A stretch of DNA of 64,000 nucleotides from Fimbriimonas sp. GTDB lineage: Bacteria > Armatimonadota > Fimbriimonadia > Fimbriimonadales > Fimbriimonadaceae. Of the stretch, positions 1 to 9,910 are shown in pieces. The DNA lies in contig JARLGV010000071.1 in assembly GCA_031292555.1 (NCBI GenBank), positions 31,827 to 95,826 of the forward strand, given 5' to 3'. Within the stretch, counting starts at the first letter, position 1; the number at the start of each line of letters is the position of its first letter. The notes beneath the pieces were generated by a model. It was not told where the DNA came from. It searched no databases and saw nothing but the letters and a program-made list of their open reading frames with translations. A program made the translations under genes and the position numbers.

Positions 1-275
1 AAGGCAGTTCCTATGTCATCGACAAATCCAAGCCGACCGGCTCACGCGCAGGCGATATCACGATCGCAGGGAGTCCCCTCGACTTGGCCAAAACCTACAG
101 GATTACTTTCCTGAATTTCACTGCTAACGGCGGGGACGCGCATGATGTCCTTAAGGGAGCCAAGGGAACGCGAACGGATACCGGATTGATCGACCTGGAT
201 GCGCTTATTGACTTCGTGAAGGGACACTCGCCGCTTGGCGCAGTCAAGACAGGACGCATCATGATCCGCTACTGA
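1..275 (+). CDS. 5'-nucleotidase family protein, C-terminal end only
   Basis: The reading frame is open from the left edge to a TGA at 273-275, so only about the last 90 residues are present. The segment has the pattern of the 5'-nucleotidase C-terminal domain: a Leu-Ala-Lys-Thr-Tyr strand followed by NFTANGGDAHDV, equivalent to the conserved N-F-x-x-x-GGD that lines the nucleoside-binding pocket in UshA/CpdB-type enzymes. These are normally secreted two-domain metallophosphatases that hydrolyse nucleotides to nucleosides and phosphate. The metal-binding N-terminal domain lies outside the window, so substrate cannot be judged. Confidence 0.7.
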   Translation, partial: GSSYVIDKSKPTGSRAGDITIAGSPLDLAKTYRITFLNFTANGGDAHDVLKGAKGTRTDTGLIDLDALIDFVKGHSPLGAVKTGRIMIRY

Positions 276-291
276 GTCGTGTCGCAAGCCC

Positions 292-1143
292 CTAGGTCGA
301 CTGCATATCGTACGCCTGATGCCCTGACAGGTATCCAGGATCGCCTGGGACATAGGTCGCTGTCGTCCGAAGTCTCTCATGCTCGAAAAAGGGCCGCACC
401 GATTCGGGAAGATTGAGTTCTCCTTCCACATGCCACCAGGAAACCCAGTGGATCATCGCGATCATTGGACGTGGCTGGGCGGTTCGGTTCGGCATTCCGG
501 CGTGCCACATCCGGATATCGCGTATCAACACACTGCCCGCACGCACGCTGGGCTGAATTGGAGGACAAGCGGCACGACGAGCCTCGAGGCGCCCGGAAGA
601 GACCTTGATGTCGCCGTCCTGCCAAGCGACCGAAGTGTCCAGGTGGGTTCCCGGCCAGATCTCCGTGCTGCCATTCGAAACCGACATGTCGACGACCGGA
701 ACGTTGACGACCAGCGCATACGGCGGGGTGGCCACGGCCATGTTCGGCCAAAGGTGGCCCAAATCCGCGTGAACGGGTTGGCGCTGGTCGGTGTGCGGCA
801 ACGCGGTGTTTCCGCTGTAGAACGCATTTTGGAGCCCCTTTCCGAGCACGGCTTCCGTCACGTCGATCACGAATTCGTTGAACAGCACGTCCTTAAACAG
901 AAACGGATGCACCGGAGGAGGGTCCTGTTGGACGTTGCTCCGAGTGAAGTTGTATGGCGTGTCTGTCCGCGCCAATATCGTCGGCAGATCATTAAGCATG
1001 CGATCACGCAGGGCGGACACGTGACGAGCATCAACCACGTCTTCGAGGACAACAAAGCCGTCGTTCATAACAGCCTGACGCGCCGTCGCGATCGACTCGG
1101 GAGTCAGCCGTCCAGCCAGAAGTTCTGCCGCCGAAACTTTCAT
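292..1143 (-). CDS. phytanoyl-CoA dioxygenase (PhyH) family oxygenase
   Basis: A 283-residue protein with the Fe(II)/2-oxoglutarate oxygenase fold of the PhyH family. The iron ligands are visible as H-x-D in VHADLGHLWP and a distal His in RMWHAGMPNRT, followed by a basic R-P-R motif that would hold 2-oxoglutarate. The GSTEIWPGTHL strand is also typical of the family. The start is divergent from the sugar isomerase gene 51 bp away, so the two may share a control region. Family members hydroxylate very different small molecules, and the substrate here is unknown. The next-door carbohydrate genes do not obviously need an oxygenase. A second, distinct PhyH protein lies at 18.0-18.9 kb. Confidence 0.85.
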   Translation of the reverse strand: MKVSAAELLAGRLTPESIATARQAVMNDGFVVLEDVVDARHVSALRDRMLNDLPTILARTDTPYNFTRSNVQQDPPPVHPFLFKDVLFNEFVIDVTEAVLGKGLQNAFYSGNTALPHTDQRQPVHADLGHLWPNMAVATPPYALVVNVPVVDMSVSNGSTEIWPGTHLDTSVAWQDGDIKVSSGRLEARRAACPPIQPSVRAGSVLIRDIRMWHAGMPNRTAQPRPMIAMIHWVSWWHVEGELNLPESVRPFFEHERLRTTATYVPGDPGYLSGHQAYDMQST

Positions 1144-1194
1144 AGGCGCAGTTTAGCTGAAGGGCCCCGAATGGTTTGAAGGTAAAACCAACTC

Positions 1195-2067
1195 GTGAAC
1201 GCGGTGTGGAGTCTGTTTCCGAAGAACTACCGCGACTTGGACGTTCGGCGGTTGGCTGCACTGGTGCGCGAAACAGGCCTCGACACCACAAACGTCGTGG
1301 TGCGAAAGGGCTACCTGGTTGACGAGGACACACTGGGAGCGTCTTTGCCCCTGTTTGTCGAAGCGGCTCGGAAGGAAGGACTAGAGGTTCGATTCGCTTC
1401 AACAACCTTTGCGGCCGATGATATTGCTGGGCCGGACTCGCCGCTTGCCGTCTTCTCAGCGTGCGGCATTCGTGAGTTCCGGATGGGCTGGTTCCACAAG
1501 GAAGAAGAGGACGTCCGGGGAGCGATTCAACGGGCCAAGGCGGATATGGACCGAGTGGCCGAAGCCTGCAGAAAGCATCGGGTCAAAGCGATCTACCAAG
1601 TACATCACAACACGCTGATCACGTCGGCAAGCGCCGCCTACAGCCTCGTGAAGGGACTCCCGGCGGCTTGGATCGGAGTCGAGTTGGATCCAGGCAACCA
1701 AAGTTTCCAGGGGTTTGAGCCATGGCATTACTCGGTCGGTCTGCTTGGCGAGTACTGCGCTTGGGTCGGCGTCAAGGACACCGTGACGTGGCAAGAGAAA
1801 ACTCGAAAGGGAGATTTGGATAAGGGCTGGAGGCGTAACTTCGCGCCGCTGTCCGAAGGAGTCACTAACTGGAGGCGTCTCGCGGAAGCATTGGTCCAAA
1901 GTGAATTCGACGGCGCCCTTGTGTTTATGCCGTTCTACGACGAGAAGGACGAGGCGTCTCGCACCAAGAAGCTCAAGGCCGAGGTGAAATACCTCCGAGG
2001 CATCTTCTCCGCTGTCCAATCTCCGAATTCACTTACGGAATCCGGGCAAGAACAATCGGACGGCTGA
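1195..2067 (+). CDS. sugar phosphate isomerase/epimerase family (AP endonuclease 2-like TIM barrel)
   Basis: A 290-residue protein beginning at a GTG preceded by a weak GAAGG. It has the xylose-isomerase-like TIM-barrel pattern: barrel strands ending in acidic or histidine residues that bind a divalent metal (IYQVHHNTL, WIGVELDPGN, WVGVKDT). Members interconvert sugars or cyclitols, or act in their oxidative breakdown. It lies 22 bp ahead of the GH106-like gene and is probably the first gene of that operon, so it may process the released sugar. Exact substrate cannot be read from the sequence. Confidence 0.75.
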   Translation: MNAVWSLFPKNYRDLDVRRLAALVRETGLDTTNVVVRKGYLVDEDTLGASLPLFVEAARKEGLEVRFASTTFAADDIAGPDSPLAVFSACGIREFRMGWFHKEEEDVRGAIQRAKADMDRVAEACRKHRVKAIYQVHHNTLITSASAAYSLVKGLPAAWIGVELDPGNQSFQGFEPWHYSVGLLGEYCAWVGVKDTVTWQEKTRKGDLDKGWRRNFAPLSEGVTNWRRLAEALVQSEFDGALVFMPFYDEKDEASRTKKLKAEVKYLRGIFSAVQSPNSLTESGQEQSDG

Positions 2068-2089
2068 AACGGCCTGTCAAACTAGAACC

Positions 2090-4789
2090 ATGATCGCCTT
2101 GGTGGCGCTGGTTTCGATGACGATGCCTTCAACCTACGACGTCCTTCGAAAGGGCTGGAAAGATGTCCCCCTGGAGTCGCGCGCCCGAATGTACTGGCGC
2201 GTGTTTGGGCCCGCATGGGACAAGCCCAATATCGAGCGTCAGTTGCGAATCGTGAAGCACGCCGGCCTGGGCGGAGTCATGACCTACTTCATGTACCCGG
2301 TCGCCGTAGATGAACCCGGCAAGTGGCGCAACCAGATTTTCGGCTCCCCCGAGTTCCTCGAAACCTTTGCCTTCGCCTCGGACGAGGCCCATAAGCTGGG
2401 ACTCCGGTTCGGCGTTTGCGGAAGTACCGGATGGCCGTTTGGCGGAAGCAAGGTTTCGCTAACACAGAGCGCCCAAAACCTACGGCAAGACAGGGGAGCC
2501 GCCAAAGGAGGGATCTTCCGATCCGAGCATAAACTTGGTCCTGGTGACAACCCTCTCAAGGAGGTCTACCAAGACGGAATGGAAACGTCGTCGCCGACCG
2601 ATGGCGATGCGATCCGGTTCGTCCTCGGTCCAACCAAAATGCAAGTTAAGCGGGCGTCCGTCGGCAACGACGGACTGGTCGTGGACCATTTGAACCGAAA
2701 TGCCCTGCTGGACTACCTAGAGTCCACAGTTCGCCCCATGCTGGACCGAGCGGGAGGACGCGTTGAATCTGTGTTCTCGGATAGTCTCGAGGTCTACCGT
2801 CAGAATTGGACCCACGACTTCCCAGAGGCATTTCGCCATTTGCGCGGATACGACCTCATCCCTTACCTTCCCGACTTGTTCGACGATCACAGTCCGAATG
2901 CTCCCCGTTTGAAGCAAGATTTGTGGCGAACGGTGGCTGAATTGGCTGAGGAACGGTACGTAAAGGCGTTGCATGACTGGCTCCACAAGCATGGCGTGCA
3001 GTTGGAACTGGAGCCATACGGCACTCCACCATTGCCGATGACCTCATGGAAGTACATCGACCTTCCGACGGGCGAGCAGTACGAGTGGATGGGCTTCAAC
3101 TTCAGCCGATACGTCGCGTCCGGCGCCCATCAGCAGGGCAAACATGTGATCGGCAGCGAGGCGTGGACTTGGGGTTCTGTGCCAAACCGCCTTATCGATT
3201 CGCTCAGCGACCTAAAGCTACTAAGCGACATGCACTTCGTGAGCGGAGTTAACGACATCACAGGCGTGGACTTCCCATACAGTCCAGAATCGGCCGGGAC
3301 ACCGGGATGGCTTCCCTACTACGGCCCAGTTATGGGCGAGCAGAACCCGCAGTGGGCCGTCTTTCCTCGTCTCGTGGAATACCTTAATCGTTGTTCGTGG
3401 ATGCTCCGCCAAGGTCGGCCAGCCACCAAGGTTGCCGTCTATCTCCCGGTCGAGGATTTGATGGCGCAGGCTGGGACGGACCAATTCCCCCTGGATTTTG
3501 CCTTGCGCGACTACTTTGTGACGGGAGAGAAGACAGATGAATTCGGCCTCGAGAAAGCGATGCGCCATCGTTCCGACCTGGTGACCACTCTCATGGACCA
3601 CGCGATTTCATTTGATGGAGTCGACTTCTGGTCCATCGACAAGCAGGGACGAGCGGTTCAGGAACCCGACGGCGCTGCTCTACAGGTCGGAGATGCCAAG
3701 TACTCAGTCATGGTCCTGCCCGCAATCGAGTCGATTGACGTCCGAACCTACGAAAAGCTGGCCGAGGCGTGTGCCCACGGCGTCACTCTGGTTGCAGTAG
3801 GACGCTTGCCCAAAAAGAGCTCCGGTTGGGTCGATCGGCCAAGGGACGGAGATGTCGCCAACCTGTCGGCTCGGCTTTTCGCTCCAATCCCTGGCCAAAG
3901 CTCGAGACCGTTCGGTGCTGGGAAGACATACTTCGTTCAGAACTACAAGGATCTCTCGTTTCTCGCCAACCTCGATGTCGCCCAAGCTCGCATCGGCGTC
4001 CAGCAGGGCAATGTTGCGGTCGTTCGGCGCGATGTAGAACGTGGCGAAATCTACTTCGTTGCCAATCCAAACGACAAACCGGCGACCTTGTCTTTGGCCC
4101 CCCTCCCAATGAGAAAGCGGATGGAGACTTGGGATCCCCTGACGGGAGACGTTCGCCCCTTCGACCCGCCTAATGACATCCTGAATCTACCGGCGCGGGG
4201 GTCGATTTTGATCGTCACTGCAGGGGACCCGATTGCAGCGAAGCCCCGTCGTATGATGCACTTGAGTCCGAACCTCGGCCATGACGTTGCCCTTCGACCA
4301 ATAGATGGCTGGAGTCTCTCGTTCTTGGGGCCGGACGCTCCCACTAGCCGAAAGCTGGATCATCCCGTGTTCTGGCAGACCCTACCCGGGTGCGCTCCTT
4401 TCTCTGGGCTTGGGACTTACCGTGCGGAATTTGAGTGGCATCGGTCCGCAAACGAGAAAGTGGTTCTCCACCTCACCGATGTCCAGAAGGCAGCCCAGGT
4501 GTTGGTGAACGGCACAGAGGCAGGTTCCGTTTGGCTGCCTCCCTATCAAGTCGATGTGACGGACTTGTTGAAAGCTGGACGCAACGAGATCGAGATACGC
4601 GTCTATAACTCTATGGCCAATCGGTTCATAAGCCTTCCGGACGAAGACGTCACGGCGCTAAGAACCAAGTACGGTGTCCGTTTCGGTCTTCCAGAAGAGA
4701 AGAAGATTATGAGCGTGCCGGACCCTTCGGGCATTGGACATGATCCATACTTCACCGTATATTTGCTTGAGCCTCCCATTCGTCCATGA
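2090..4789 (+). CDS. GH106-like glycosyl hydrolase (probable alpha-L-rhamnosidase)
   Basis: An 899-residue protein, the right size for family GH106. The N-terminal half has the family pattern (ARMYWRVFGPAW, GLGGVMTYFMYPVA, then a TIM-barrel-like region with GVCGSTGWPFGG). A SEAWTWG segment occurs mid-protein. The C-terminus has a galactose-binding-like jelly roll (VLVNGTEAGSVWLPPY, YNSMANRF). A short hydrophobic N-terminus (MIALVALVSM) suggests export. GH106 enzymes remove terminal alpha-L-rhamnose, for example from rhamnogalacturonan or flavonoid glycosides. The stop overlaps the next start in an ATGA, so translation with the downstream esterase is coupled. I am confident of the superfamily and less so of the substrate. 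Confidence 0.75.
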   Translation: MIALVALVSMTMPSTYDVLRKGWKDVPLESRARMYWRVFGPAWDKPNIERQLRIVKHAGLGGVMTYFMYPVAVDEPGKWRNQIFGSPEFLETFAFASDEAHKLGLRFGVCGSTGWPFGGSKVSLTQSAQNLRQDRGAAKGGIFRSEHKLGPGDNPLKEVYQDGMETSSPTDGDAIRFVLGPTKMQVKRASVGNDGLVVDHLNRNALLDYLESTVRPMLDRAGGRVESVFSDSLEVYRQNWTHDFPEAFRHLRGYDLIPYLPDLFDDHSPNAPRLKQDLWRTVAELAEERYVKALHDWLHKHGVQLELEPYGTPPLPMTSWKYIDLPTGEQYEWMGFNFSRYVASGAHQQGKHVIGSEAWTWGSVPNRLIDSLSDLKLLSDMHFVSGVNDITGVDFPYSPESAGTPGWLPYYGPVMGEQNPQWAVFPRLVEYLNRCSWMLRQGRPATKVAVYLPVEDLMAQAGTDQFPLDFALRDYFVTGEKTDEFGLEKAMRHRSDLVTTLMDHAISFDGVDFWSIDKQGRAVQEPDGAALQVGDAKYSVMVLPAIESIDVRTYEKLAEACAHGVTLVAVGRLPKKSSGWVDRPRDGDVANLSARLFAPIPGQSSRPFGAGKTYFVQNYKDLSFLANLDVAQARIGVQQGNVAVVRRDVERGEIYFVANPNDKPATLSLAPLPMRKRMETWDPLTGDVRPFDPPNDILNLPARGSILIVTAGDPIAAKPRRMMHLSPNLGHDVALRPIDGWSLSFLGPDAPTSRKLDHPVFWQTLPGCAPFSGLGTYRAEFEWHRSANEKVVLHLTDVQKAAQVLVNGTEAGSVWLPPYQVDVTDLLKAGRNEIEIRVYNSMANRFISLPDEDVTALRTKYGVRFGLPEEKKIMSVPDPSGIGHDPYFTVYLLEPPIRP

Positions 4790-6762
4790 TTCTCACCCTC
4801 GTCGCCATCGCCACCCTTCATAGACAAGCGCTCAAGCTACCCTCCGTGTTCTCTGACAATATGGTGTTGCAGCGCGACGTTGCGATTCCCTTCTTTGGAT
4901 CTGCGAATCCGAACGAGGCGGTTTCCGTTCAGCTCAACGGCCAGACGGCGACATGTACTGCATCGCCCAACGGCCGCTGGATGCTGAAGTTGCCCGCGCT
5001 GCAAGCGGGAGGACCATTTACCGCCTACGTCCAGTCTAGCAACACGACAGCCGAGGTTAAAAACGTGATGGTTGGCGAAGTATGGCTCTGTTCCGGCCAG
5101 TCGAACATGGAATTGACCGAGTCTGCCGCCGACGATTACTCACAGGCATTGGAGGAAGCTAACCCGGCCGTGCGGATGTTCACCGTCGCCCAGCGCGCTT
5201 CCGACGATCCGATCGCCGATGCCAAGGGAACCTGGGTGCCTGCGACAAAGCACTCGATAGGCGCGTTCTCGGCAGTCGCATGGTCATTCGGTCGCGAGTT
5301 ACAAAACCACCTAAACGTCCCTATTGGACTGATCAACGCCTCGTGGGGCGGCACCCGGGCGGAGGCTTGGACGAGCCGAGACGCCTTGATCGCCGACCCG
5401 ACGCTAAAGCCGATCGTCGACAGCTATCTTGAGGAACTCAAAGACTTCCCTGCGAAATTCGCCGCTTTCAAAATCGAACTGAAGGAGTGGATCGCCTCTC
5501 GTTCTGATACCGGAAATGAGGGATTCCTCAACGGGTGGGAAAACCGCAACGTCGACGATGCGAGTTGGCACAAAGTTAACCTGCCAGGCACGATAGACAC
5601 GATGGAGCCATCAGAGGAGGGGCAGCCTTTCGACGGAGCCGCCTGGTTCCGGAGGACGTTTGTGTTGCCGGATGGATGGACCGGAAAGGCGTTGCGACTT
5701 GAACTTGGTCCTATCGCCGATTACGACGACGCCTATGTCAACGGAACAAAGGTCGGGTTCACCAAGATGTCCAACCAGGACGCAGCACGAACTCCTCGAT
5801 CCTATCGTATCGCCCCCGGAATTCTGCTGCAGGGCGAGAACTCGATAGCGGTGCGAGTCTACGCCTCCCAGGGCGCCTGCGGCTTCACCGGGATGGACGA
5901 TCAGATGCGCATCGTGCTTGACAAAGACGACTCCGACGATCCGGTCGCCTTGGCCGGCGAATGGAAAGAGAGAGTCGAGCGCAAACTGGATACGACTGTT
6001 TTGGCTCCTCACATGCCGTTAGGTCCTGGAAGCCCGCGCGTTCCCGGCAGCCTGTTCAACGGGCTTATTGCTCCGCTCGTCCCATTTGGGATCAAGGGAG
6101 TCATCTGGTATCAGGGCGAGTCGAACGTCGGCGAGGCCGACCGGTATAAACTGCTGTTCCAAACCCTGATTCGGGATTGGCGTCAACATTGGGGAGCCGG
6201 GCAGTTTCCGTTCTATTTCGTGCAGTTGCCGAACTACAAGGCGCGAAAGGACGAACCGTCGGAGAGCAGCTGGGCCGAACTCCGGGAAGCCCAGGCCGCT
6301 GCTCTCAAGCTGAACTTCACGGGAATGGCCACCACGATTGACCTGGGAAACGAGGGCACAATCCATCCCAAGAACAAACGTGAGGTTGGCCGAAGGCTGG
6401 CGCTGATCGCCCTGTCACGGGATTACGGTGAGCACGTTCCCTACTCCGGCCCCATGTATCACTATCTTTCGCAGAACGGTGTCTCGATCCGTGTTTTCTT
6501 TCAGCATGTCGAAGACGGTTTGAAGACGGACGACGGAAAGGCGCCGACGGGATTCGCGATTGCGGGAGACGATCACCGATTCTATTGGGCGGATGCCCGA
6601 ATCGAGGGCACCTCGATCGTACTATCCAATGCTAACGTGCCCCATCCGGTCGCGGTGCGCTATCTTTGGGCGGATAATCCGAAGAGCAATCTTCGCAGCC
6701 TAGCCGGCCTCCCTGCGATACCGTTTCGAACCGACGATTGGTCCGGCACTGGAGGGCAATGA
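4786..6762 (+). CDS. sialate O-acetylesterase-type SGNH esterase
   Basis: A 658-residue secreted esterase of the SASA/DUF303 type. Block I is visible as CSGQSNMEL (nucleophile Ser) and the second conserved block as GVIWYQGESN. A jelly-roll domain is inserted between them (roughly residues 245-370, with the strand WFRRTFVLP and AYVNGTKVGF), as in related bacterial enzymes. A signal peptide is weak, but the sequence begins with a hydrophobic stretch. The gene overlaps the GH106-like gene by four bases and the next esterase by one base. In polysaccharide loci these enzymes remove O-acetyl groups from sugars such as acetylated pectin, not only sialic acid, and the neighbours support that role. 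Confidence 0.85.
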   Translation: MILTLVAIATLHRQALKLPSVFSDNMVLQRDVAIPFFGSANPNEAVSVQLNGQTATCTASPNGRWMLKLPALQAGGPFTAYVQSSNTTAEVKNVMVGEVWLCSGQSNMELTESAADDYSQALEEANPAVRMFTVAQRASDDPIADAKGTWVPATKHSIGAFSAVAWSFGRELQNHLNVPIGLINASWGGTRAEAWTSRDALIADPTLKPIVDSYLEELKDFPAKFAAFKIELKEWIASRSDTGNEGFLNGWENRNVDDASWHKVNLPGTIDTMEPSEEGQPFDGAAWFRRTFVLPDGWTGKALRLELGPIADYDDAYVNGTKVGFTKMSNQDAARTPRSYRIAPGILLQGENSIAVRVYASQGACGFTGMDDQMRIVLDKDDSDDPVALAGEWKERVERKLDTTVLAPHMPLGPGSPRVPGSLFNGLIAPLVPFGIKGVIWYQGESNVGEADRYKLLFQTLIRDWRQHWGAGQFPFYFVQLPNYKARKDEPSESSWAELREAQAAALKLNFTGMATTIDLGNEGTIHPKNKREVGRRLALIALSRDYGEHVPYSGPMYHYLSQNGVSIRVFFQHVEDGLKTDDGKAPTGFAIAGDDHRFYWADARIEGTSIVLSNANVPHPVAVRYLWADNPKSNLRSLAGLPAIPFRTDDWSGTGGQ

Positions 6763-7562
6763 TGAAAGTACATCGACTATGGAACGGCAACGCTCCTGGA
6801 TCGCTTGGCAACGATCCGGCGGACATTCCTACGCTAACCGAGGTATCGGACGAGAGAAGCGTGAATCCCCGCCCAGCCTTCGTCGTATGCCCTGGTGGGG
6901 GCTACGGCGGACTCGCCGACTACGAAGGCGGCCCCATCGCGGAGTTCCTCGAAACGCTCGGAATCAAAGGTTTCGTGCTAAAGTACCGGCTAGGTCCGAA
7001 GTATCACCACCCGGCGATGCTCGACGACGTCAATCGGTCCATCCGACTCGTGAGGGCGCGATCCGCTGAGTTCGGCGTCGAGCCGCAGAGGGTCGGAGTT
7101 CTTGGTTTTTCGGCCGGCGGACACTTGGCTTCCACGGCAGTCACCTACTTCGACTCCGGCAATGCTACGCATAGCGACCCTATCGAGAGGGTTTCGTCGC
7201 GGCCGGATTTGGGGATGCTTTTCTATCCGGTGATCACGATGGGCCCGTTGGGCCACGGCGGATCACGCGAGAACCTGTTGGGCAAAGATCCTCCCGAAAA
7301 GCTCGTTCACGCCCTCTCAAGCGAGCGGAATGTGTCGCTGCAGACCCCACCTTGCTTCCTATTTCATGGCGCCGACGATGGCATCGTGCCAATTCAGAAC
7401 TCCCTCATGTTCGCCACTGCCCTCGCGGAGCATCGAATCCCGTTCGAGATCCACGTGCCTGAACATGGTCAGCACGGCTTTGCCCTGGGCGAACCCGGAA
7501 GCCCGCAAGATTGGCGGCAGATCGGACAACGGTGGCTCAAGCTACATGGGTTTGCCCGGTAG
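6762..7562 (+). CDS. alpha/beta hydrolase, carbohydrate esterase-like
   Basis: An alpha/beta-hydrolase of about 266 residues with an oxyanion-hole motif CPGGGYGGL, the nucleophile elbow GFSAGGH, an acid-loop FHGADDGIVP and the catalytic His in EHGQHGF. This is the BD-FAE / acetyl-xylan-esterase-like pattern. The start is placed at the ATG at 6762 because GGAGGG at 6751-6756 sits 5 nt before it; another ATG is at 6759 and a TTG at 6738. The stop of the SGNH esterase (TGA 6760-6762) shares its last base with this ATG. It is the last gene of the carbohydrate cluster and probably a second deacetylase. No signal peptide is seen, so it may act in the cytoplasm on imported fragments. Confidence 0.8.
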   Translation: MKVHRLWNGNAPGSLGNDPADIPTLTEVSDERSVNPRPAFVVCPGGGYGGLADYEGGPIAEFLETLGIKGFVLKYRLGPKYHHPAMLDDVNRSIRLVRARSAEFGVEPQRVGVLGFSAGGHLASTAVTYFDSGNATHSDPIERVSSRPDLGMLFYPVITMGPLGHGGSRENLLGKDPPEKLVHALSSERNVSLQTPPCFLFHGADDGIVPIQNSLMFATALAEHRIPFEIHVPEHGQHGFALGEPGSPQDWRQIGQRWLKLHGFAR

Positions 7563-7576
7563 TTAATCGAAAGCGG

Positions 7577-9910
7577 CTATGAGACAGTCACAACCGCGGC
7601 GTCGCTGCGCTTCTGCTGGACCATCGCCAGGATTCCGCAGTGCTCAGGCTTTTCCAGACGCGGGTCGATTTCGATCAGCCTGAAAGCCGCCTTGCGTGCA
7701 ACTTCGAGCATCCGCCCGTCCTGAACGAGGTCGGCAATCTTGTAGTCTAGGTTCCCCGATTGCTGAGTTCCGAGCATGCTGCCGGGTCCACGAAGCCTCA
7801 GATCGATTTCGGCGATTTCGAAGCCATCGTTCGTTCCAACCATCGCTTCAATACGCGCCCTGGCTTCGTCGCCCTTGGTGTCGCCAATCAAGATGCAGTA
7901 GCTCTGTTGAGCGCCGCGACCTACTCGACCACGTAGCTGATGTAGCTGCGAGAGTCCGAATCGGTTGGCGTCTTCGATCACCATCACCGAGCTATTTGGA
8001 ACATCGACGCCGACTTCAACAACCGTGGTTGCCACCAAGACGTCCACATCGTGCCGTCGGAATCGTTCCATGACCGCTTCCTTTTCACTTGGCTTCATCT
8101 GCCCGTGAAGCAAACCCACGGAGCGCCCCTGAAAGACGCCTGTCGATAGCCTCACGTGTAGTTCGGTGGCGGCCTGGGCCATCATCTTCTCGCTTTCGCT
8201 CACCATCGGGCACACGAAATACGCCTGCCTTCCCTGCTCAACCAGCTTGAGGACACCCTCGTATACCGACTGCCGGTCATAGGGTTGCTTCGCATGGGTC
8301 TTGACCGGTCTTCGCCCGGGGGGAAGCTCGTCGATCACCGAGAGTTCCAAATCGCCGAACGCAGCCATCGTGAGGGTGCGCGGAATCGGTGTTGCGGTCA
8401 TGACGAGCACATCCGGGTTGCCTAAGCTCTTGTCGCGCAACGCCTTTCTCTGCAAGACGCCGAATTTGTGCTGCTCGTCGATTACAACCAGTCCGAGATT
8501 GGCAAACTCGATCCCCTCCTGGATGAGGGCGTGGGTTCCCACCGCAATGTGGACCTGACCCGACTTCGTTCGTTCGGCCGACTTCTTCTTCTGAGCTGCC
8601 GTCTGCTTGCCAACCAAAAGTTCGACGTCGACTCCAAGCGGTTCGAACAAACGCTGCAGGTTCACAAAGTGCTGCTCGGCCAGGATCTCCGTGGGCGCCA
8701 TAAGCGCCGCCTGATAACCGCACCGGACCGCCGGCAGCATACAGCATGCCGCGACAGCAGTCTTGCCGGATCCCACGTCGCCTTGGACAAGACGATTCAT
8801 CGGGTGGGGGCGTTCCATATCGTCCCAGATCTCGGCGATGACCCGCTTCTGCGCCCCCGTGAGTTCGAACGGCAGCATCTTGTGGATCTGATCCCAAAGC
8901 GGCTGCCCTTGGTAATGGCTTCGCTGTTCCTCGACAAACAGGTGCGCCGGCTGGAATTCCGCCTCCACATAGACCGGCTTTGCAGTCGCTCCGTTGAGCG
9001 AGGTTTCGACACCATCGCCAAAGGTTGCCATTGCCCGCTCCAGGGCTGCTTTGGATTTCGCACGTTTGGACTCCCTGCCGACTTGCCTGGCGGGAACTGA
9101 AGCTTCCGGATCGATACCCTTTAGAAGATCGGAGATCGCGAATGAAATTCCCAGTTCCTGCTGCGTCTCTGCACGCCGCATCGCAAGGGCCGTCTGCATG
9201 TAAAAGAACTCTTCAAAAACCAAGCGGCGTCGCGCTTCGAGGCGCTCCTCTTCTGACGACGGGACGTGGATCTGAGTCAGAGACCACTTCAAGTCCCTCA
9301 TACCTTGGCCTTGAAGGATGTCGGACGGCAGCGGATCAGTCACAAGATGCACATAGTCCTGAATCGCGTGCCTTGCTGCTTTGCGGATCGTCTTCTGAGC
9401 GAGCCCTTCAGTGAGCGGATAGACTGGGACAATTCGGGCAAAATCGTCAGGATCGTCCTCTTCGGTGAGAGTCTCCCATTCCGGCGCCGCGATCTCGTAG
9501 TTCCAGTTGGACTCCTTGACAAGGCCATACGCGATAACCTCGCCCTGAACATTCTCAAGGATGCGCTTGAGCCACGGCTGATTGAACCAAGTGAGCGCGA
9601 TGACTCCGCTTCGATCCCTAAGGACCGCCTTCAGGATCACCATTCCTGCCCGGGTGGGTCGAGCTTCAACGCTCATGATCTGCCCCCGAACAGTCACATA
9701 CTGACCCGGCTGGATGAGAGCGATCGGCGGGATGTTTCTTCGATCCTCGTACCGGCGAGGCATGTAGTACAGCACGTCGCCGACCGTGTTCAGGCCGACC
9801 TTTCGCAGCGAGTTCGCATTGCGCGGCCCCACGCCCTTCAGAAACTGGACCTCGGATTCCAGAGATTGCTCGAACATCGACATCGTGCACAGAAATGGCG
9901 CCGTTGGCAC
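7577..9910 (-). CDS. recG: ATP-dependent DNA helicase RecG
   Basis: A 777-residue superfamily 2 helicase that remodels stalled forks and branched DNA. An N-terminal wedge/OB region (FLKGVGPRNA, then GQIMSVEARPTRAG) precedes the helicase core. Motifs are clear: I (GDVGSGKTAVA), Ia (APTEILAEQH), II (DEQHKFG), III (TATPIPRT) and VI (QLRGRVGRG). The first codon is GTG at 9910; internal ATGs at residues 10 and 12 (9883, 9877) are equally plausible starts because the conserved helix-hairpin segment begins just after them. No good ribosome site separates the options. It converges on the esterase gene, leaving only 14 bp. Confidence 0.97.
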   Translation of the reverse strand: MPTAPFLCTMSMFEQSLESEVQFLKGVGPRNANSLRKVGLNTVGDVLYYMPRRYEDRRNIPPIALIQPGQYVTVRGQIMSVEARPTRAGMVILKAVLRDRSGVIALTWFNQPWLKRILENVQGEVIAYGLVKESNWNYEIAAPEWETLTEEDDPDDFARIVPVYPLTEGLAQKTIRKAARHAIQDYVHLVTDPLPSDILQGQGMRDLKWSLTQIHVPSSEEERLEARRRLVFEEFFYMQTALAMRRAETQQELGISFAISDLLKGIDPEASVPARQVGRESKRAKSKAALERAMATFGDGVETSLNGATAKPVYVEAEFQPAHLFVEEQRSHYQGQPLWDQIHKMLPFELTGAQKRVIAEIWDDMERPHPMNRLVQGDVGSGKTAVAACCMLPAVRCGYQAALMAPTEILAEQHFVNLQRLFEPLGVDVELLVGKQTAAQKKKSAERTKSGQVHIAVGTHALIQEGIEFANLGLVVIDEQHKFGVLQRKALRDKSLGNPDVLVMTATPIPRTLTMAAFGDLELSVIDELPPGRRPVKTHAKQPYDRQSVYEGVLKLVEQGRQAYFVCPMVSESEKMMAQAATELHVRLSTGVFQGRSVGLLHGQMKPSEKEAVMERFRRHDVDVLVATTVVEVGVDVPNSSVMVIEDANRFGLSQLHQLRGRVGRGAQQSYCILIGDTKGDEARARIEAMVGTNDGFEIAEIDLRLRGPGSMLGTQQSGNLDYKIADLVQDGRMLEVARKAAFRLIEIDPRLEKPEHCGILAMVQQKRSDAAVVTVS

